From Metabacillus lacus (GTDB lineage: Bacteria > Bacillota > Bacilli > Bacillales > Bacillaceae), in contig NZ_WKKI01000011.1 of assembly GCF_009674805.1 (NCBI RefSeq), positions 1 through 64,000 on the forward strand: DNA of 64,000 bases, in the 5' to 3' direction. Shown in pieces: positions 61,227 through 64,000 of this stretch; position 1 is the first letter of the stretch, and each line of letters begins with the position of its first letter. The position numbers were made by a program, and so were the translations under genes. The notes beneath the pieces are model-generated. The model saw nothing but the letters and a program-made list of their open reading frames with translations, searched no databases and was not told the origin of the DNA.

Positions 61227-61910
61227 TCAAAATGACTTTCGGTTGAATTGAAAAACAGCCAATATTGATAATAATACTCCTAGACCGATATAAAACAATC
61301 GATTATATAAGATCCATCGATCATCGATTGAAAAAAAACCACTATTACCGTTGATATACTTATAAACATTAGGAAAATCCAGTAAAACTGGGTTTAAATA
61401 TAATAATAGCGCTCCTCCATTTAATGATATCATCCAAAAAATTAGTCCTGCAAATCCCCCCCCAAGTGAATGATTTCCAGTTACCGTAGCTACTACTACA
61501 GTCCCTCCAATTCCTATGTAAACTGGAATAGAAAACAGAAGGCCTTTCCAAATAAAGCTGCCAGTAAGAGGCGTCAACAAAAGTGTAACGAAGCACAGTA
61601 AGGTGAAAAAAATTAGTGATGATATTACTAATCTTTCAACAATCAGCTTCCATCTTGATATAGAATACGTAATTAATTGGCCATAAAATTTCGAATCAAA
61701 ATCAATGGAGAAGCACCATTGTAAAATAAACACGAATAAAATGAGCGCGGCTTTTTCATATATCATACTTGATAAGGAACCGACAGTATATAATTGGAAA
61801 ATATGGATAAAGTATCCTCCAAAAGGAATGAGTAACATGATGACAATGAAATGGAAAGAAGTAAACCAAAGCTTAATCCAAATTCTTAATCTAATCGCTA
61901 GTCCACTCAT
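61227..61910 (-). CDS. ABC-2-like membrane protein
   Basis: 227 residues with about six TM helices (WIKLWFTSFHFIVIMLLIPF; LVISSLIFFTLLCFVTLLLT; GLGVLLSILAVFQF). Its start overlaps the stop of the large upstream gene by four bases. Probable permease half of the exporter. Confidence 0.8.
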   Translation of the reverse strand: MSGLAIRLRIWIKLWFTSFHFIVIMLLIPFGGYFIHIFQLYTVGSLSSMIYEKAALILFVFILQWCFSIDFDSKFYGQLITYSISRWKLIVERLVISSLIFFTLLCFVTLLLTPLTGSFIWKGLLFSIPVYIGIGGTVVVATVTGNHSLGGGFAGLIFWMISLNGGALLLYLNPVLLDFPNVYKYINGNSGFFSIDDRWILYNRLFYIGLGVLLSILAVFQFNRKSF

Positions 61911-64000
61911 TTGCTTTTTTCTCCTTCATACCTTTGCAATTCGGCACTCATATTAAAATCTTTCTCTTCTTCCAGTTGAGAGTATTGAGTAAAAAGAAAT
62001 TTAACGACTTGCTTAAATTCTTTTACTCCTTTTTCATTATAACGATTTAAGATATCTATGAGATTTGTTTGCTCTAATCCCGTATGACTAACAATCCAGT
62101 CTTTAAATTTATTAAAGCCTGTTTCATTCTCCATATCATTCAGTAATGACCATTCCATGGCTTTTTGCAACAAAAATAGATCATCATATTCCCCCAATAT
62201 TGCTTCTCCTTTAGTAAGGTCTACCACAATCTTATATGGAATAATAGAATCATTCTGATCGAGGTCATTAACATCCCACACGATAAACTCCTGGCTCGGC
62301 GTGTTTTCTGTAAGAGAGCTATGTACAGGATCCAAAATATAAATCACATTTGGCGTCATCGGAACTTCTAGCCACTCTTCTGCAATCTTCCATCCTTTTT
62401 GATATTTCCGTACAGTTTCTCTGGCACCTTCTAGAACTTCAGGATGACCGACCACTCTAGTATGATCAACCATCACTTTCTCAAAATTGCCTCCAATCAA
62501 GGATAATCCATATTTAGATGTTCCTTTATATAGACCACTTTCCACACGAGGTATCGTCAGTGCGATAGGAATACGATCTTCTTTATTTGTTATTTCAACA
62601 ATAAATTCAGTAGGATGATCTTCCACAATTCTTCCATTTCTTAGTTCAAACTGTGCATAGCGATTATTATGTTCACGACTTTTCGCTAAATGACGTTTTC
62701 CAATGAGTGGATACCAACCAGCTTCCTTAGGTAGATAGATCCGATTTGCTTCTATAAAGGAATGCTGCACAAAGGCGTCGTTATGATATTGCTTCATATT
62801 TCCGGAATAATTCAACATTAAGTGGATCTCTTCATTTGGTTCAATCATATTGTTGAAGTGAACAACTAGAGCATCCTTTTCTCTTGAACAAGTAACCCCC
62901 GATTCACTATAACATTCCTTCACCTTTAAATCGTGGTGTAATGTAAGATAAACATCTTGAACTGGTTTATCACCGTTATACTTGATCATCAAACTACTTA
63001 TGACATCAATCTGATTTTCAGATGGGAACTGAATGTTTAAATTTGTACGCTCCATTGAAAAATCATATTTTATTTGATCTTGTCGAGAATCATAAAATGA
63101 ATTCTCTGCATCATCTTCTAAGTAATACTCTCCTGCTTGAATGTATTGTTCTAACGCTACATAATATTGAATGTAGCGAAAACCACTTAGCAGTACTGCA
63201 GGAATAGAAATTACCATTAAAATTACTACAATCTTTTTTTTATCTCTTCTTTTACTGCGAGCCGGATTATACAGGATTAGTGTAACAAGAACTATAACAA
63301 TCCCAAGCAAAAAAACGATAACCTGGTGAATAATTGCACCTTCAAATACGGCATTGATTCCCCATATACTATTAAAAGGAGAATTTGAAAACATAGAATC
63401 ATATAGAGTTAGTAATTTTAATTTTGGATTTATATATGAATAACCCTGAATCTCGAAATGAAGGTAGAATACCCCTGCCAAAATAACCGGAATAAAAACA
63501 TAGGCTATCATATTTCTTATCAAAATACCGAACAAAAAACCTAATGAAATCAGTAAAGCAAATGCACCTTCCATTTGGATAAATAAGTAGATAATGTTTT
63601 TTAACCATTCCCCAAAAGTGATGCTTCCACTCGAAAACCATATTCCTTGAATAATCAATGTGATTAACGTAATACATAGACCAAATGATTGAGTGATCAG
63701 CCATTTCCCTAGTATCCATTCAACATTTTTTACCTTATAGGTAATAACTAAATGTTCAAAGTTATTTTCACGGTCTTTTCCCGCCATATACACCGCAAAT
63801 AATCCTAGAAATAATAGATTTAATAGTAGAACCCATTGATAGCTATCATAAAAAACGGCTGCCCTTTCATTATAATGAACGGATTGAAATTCATAGGATA
63901 GAATGACATATCCCCAACACAAGATGTTCAGTATGAATGGCACAGCTAAAAACTTATTCCGAATTAATAGTAGTGTTTCATAGCGAAAAATACTATTCAT
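61907..64000 (-). CDS. ABC-2 permease fused to an M1-peptidase-like outer domain (start at window edge)
   Basis: 697 residues. The N-terminal half (about 1-270) has six or seven TM helices of ABC-2 type. The C-terminal half (about 300-690) looks extracytoplasmic and begins with a beta-rich domain resembling the N-terminal sandwich of M1 aminopeptidases (NGDKPVQDVYLTLHHDLKV, EEIHLMLNYSGNMKQYHND). The zincin motif HExxH is absent, so no peptidase activity is expected. The ATG is the last codon of the window (64000-63998), so a longer start and the promoter cannot be excluded. Confidence 0.78.
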   Translation of the reverse strand: MNSIFRYETLLLIRNKFLAVPFILNILCWGYVILSYEFQSVHYNERAAVFYDSYQWVLLLNLLFLGLFAVYMAGKDRENNFEHLVITYKVKNVEWILGKWLITQSFGLCITLITLIIQGIWFSSGSITFGEWLKNIIYLFIQMEGAFALLISLGFLFGILIRNMIAYVFIPVILAGVFYLHFEIQGYSYINPKLKLLTLYDSMFSNSPFNSIWGINAVFEGAIIHQVIVFLLGIVIVLVTLILYNPARSKRRDKKKIVVILMVISIPAVLLSGFRYIQYYVALEQYIQAGEYYLEDDAENSFYDSRQDQIKYDFSMERTNLNIQFPSENQIDVISSLMIKYNGDKPVQDVYLTLHHDLKVKECYSESGVTCSREKDALVVHFNNMIEPNEEIHLMLNYSGNMKQYHNDAFVQHSFIEANRIYLPKEAGWYPLIGKRHLAKSREHNNRYAQFELRNGRIVEDHPTEFIVEITNKEDRIPIALTIPRVESGLYKGTSKYGLSLIGGNFEKVMVDHTRVVGHPEVLEGARETVRKYQKGWKIAEEWLEVPMTPNVIYILDPVHSSLTENTPSQEFIVWDVNDLDQNDSIIPYKIVVDLTKGEAILGEYDDLFLLQKAMEWSLLNDMENETGFNKFKDWIVSHTGLEQTNLIDILNRYNEKGVKEFKQVVKFLFTQYSQLEEEKDFNMSAELQRYEGEKSK

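Noticed and set aside
61907-64000. Active secreted aminopeptidase
   Set aside because: No HExxH zinc motif can be found in the M1-like half, so enzymatic activity is not supported.

Overview
The window looks like chromosomal DNA of a Bacillaceae bacterium (Bacillus or a close relative). Positions 1 to about 29,700 keep the Bacillus subtilis core order, read here mostly on the minus strand: a tRNA cluster running into an rRNA operon, ydcK (SprT-like), cmpA, tex, the complete rsbR-S-T-U-V-W-sigB-rsbX stressosome/sigma-B operon, the mazEF toxin-antitoxin pair, alr, ydcC, acpS, a rhomboid protease, ydbT-ydbS, cshA, murF, ddl, ydbP and a manganese catalase. The control signals are Gram-positive: strong GGAGG ribosome binding sites, intrinsic terminators, SAM-I, T-box and c-di-AMP leaders, and recognisable sigma-A, sigma-B and sigma-D promoters. 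All identities come from reading the sequence; no database search was run.

Layout. 1-1,408: start of a 16S rRNA gene and twelve tRNA genes with three good sigma-A promoters. 1,495-9,371: sporulation gene cmpA, tex and the sigma-B module. 9,759-13,367: mazEF, alr, ydcC, acpS. 13,420-13,620 and 17,700-18,573: three families of palindromic repeats, including two perfectly periodic tandem arrays (51 bp x about 5.5 and 52 bp x 9) between uvsE and cshA. 18,625-24,290: helicase, esterase, a 34-residue membrane peptide with a sigma-B-type promoter, murF, ddl, ydbP. 24,340-30,875: two SAM-I riboswitches, one driving an ATP-grasp ligase plus a flavin monooxygenase, the other an alpha/beta hydrolase; between them lie a sigma-B-type catalase and a chemoreceptor with a consensus sigma-D promoter.

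31,000-47,300 is accessory. It holds an MFS exporter behind a 23-codon leader peptide and hairpin, a DUF2243/CtaG membrane pair, a GAF-STAS stressosome-like protein, a microbial rhodopsin with xenorhodopsin hallmarks, an ABC-F protein behind a 39-codon leader peptide and tandem terminators, and a second-type methionyl-tRNA synthetase behind a T-box. 47,650-49,918 is ktrAB potassium uptake under a c-di-AMP riboswitch.

50,000-64,000 is more AT-rich and is built of membrane/ABC systems: an MFS exporter divergent from a PadR-HAAS-ABC operon with repeated operator-like sites, a septin/dynamin-like GTPase, and an operon that embeds an ECF sigma factor among ABC-2 permease genes, one of which carries an M1-peptidase-like outer domain without its catalytic motif. 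The best leads for something new are the sigma-factor/ABC operon, the SAM-controlled ATP-grasp/monooxygenase pair, the rhodopsin, the two antibiotic-type leader peptides and the hairpin arrays.
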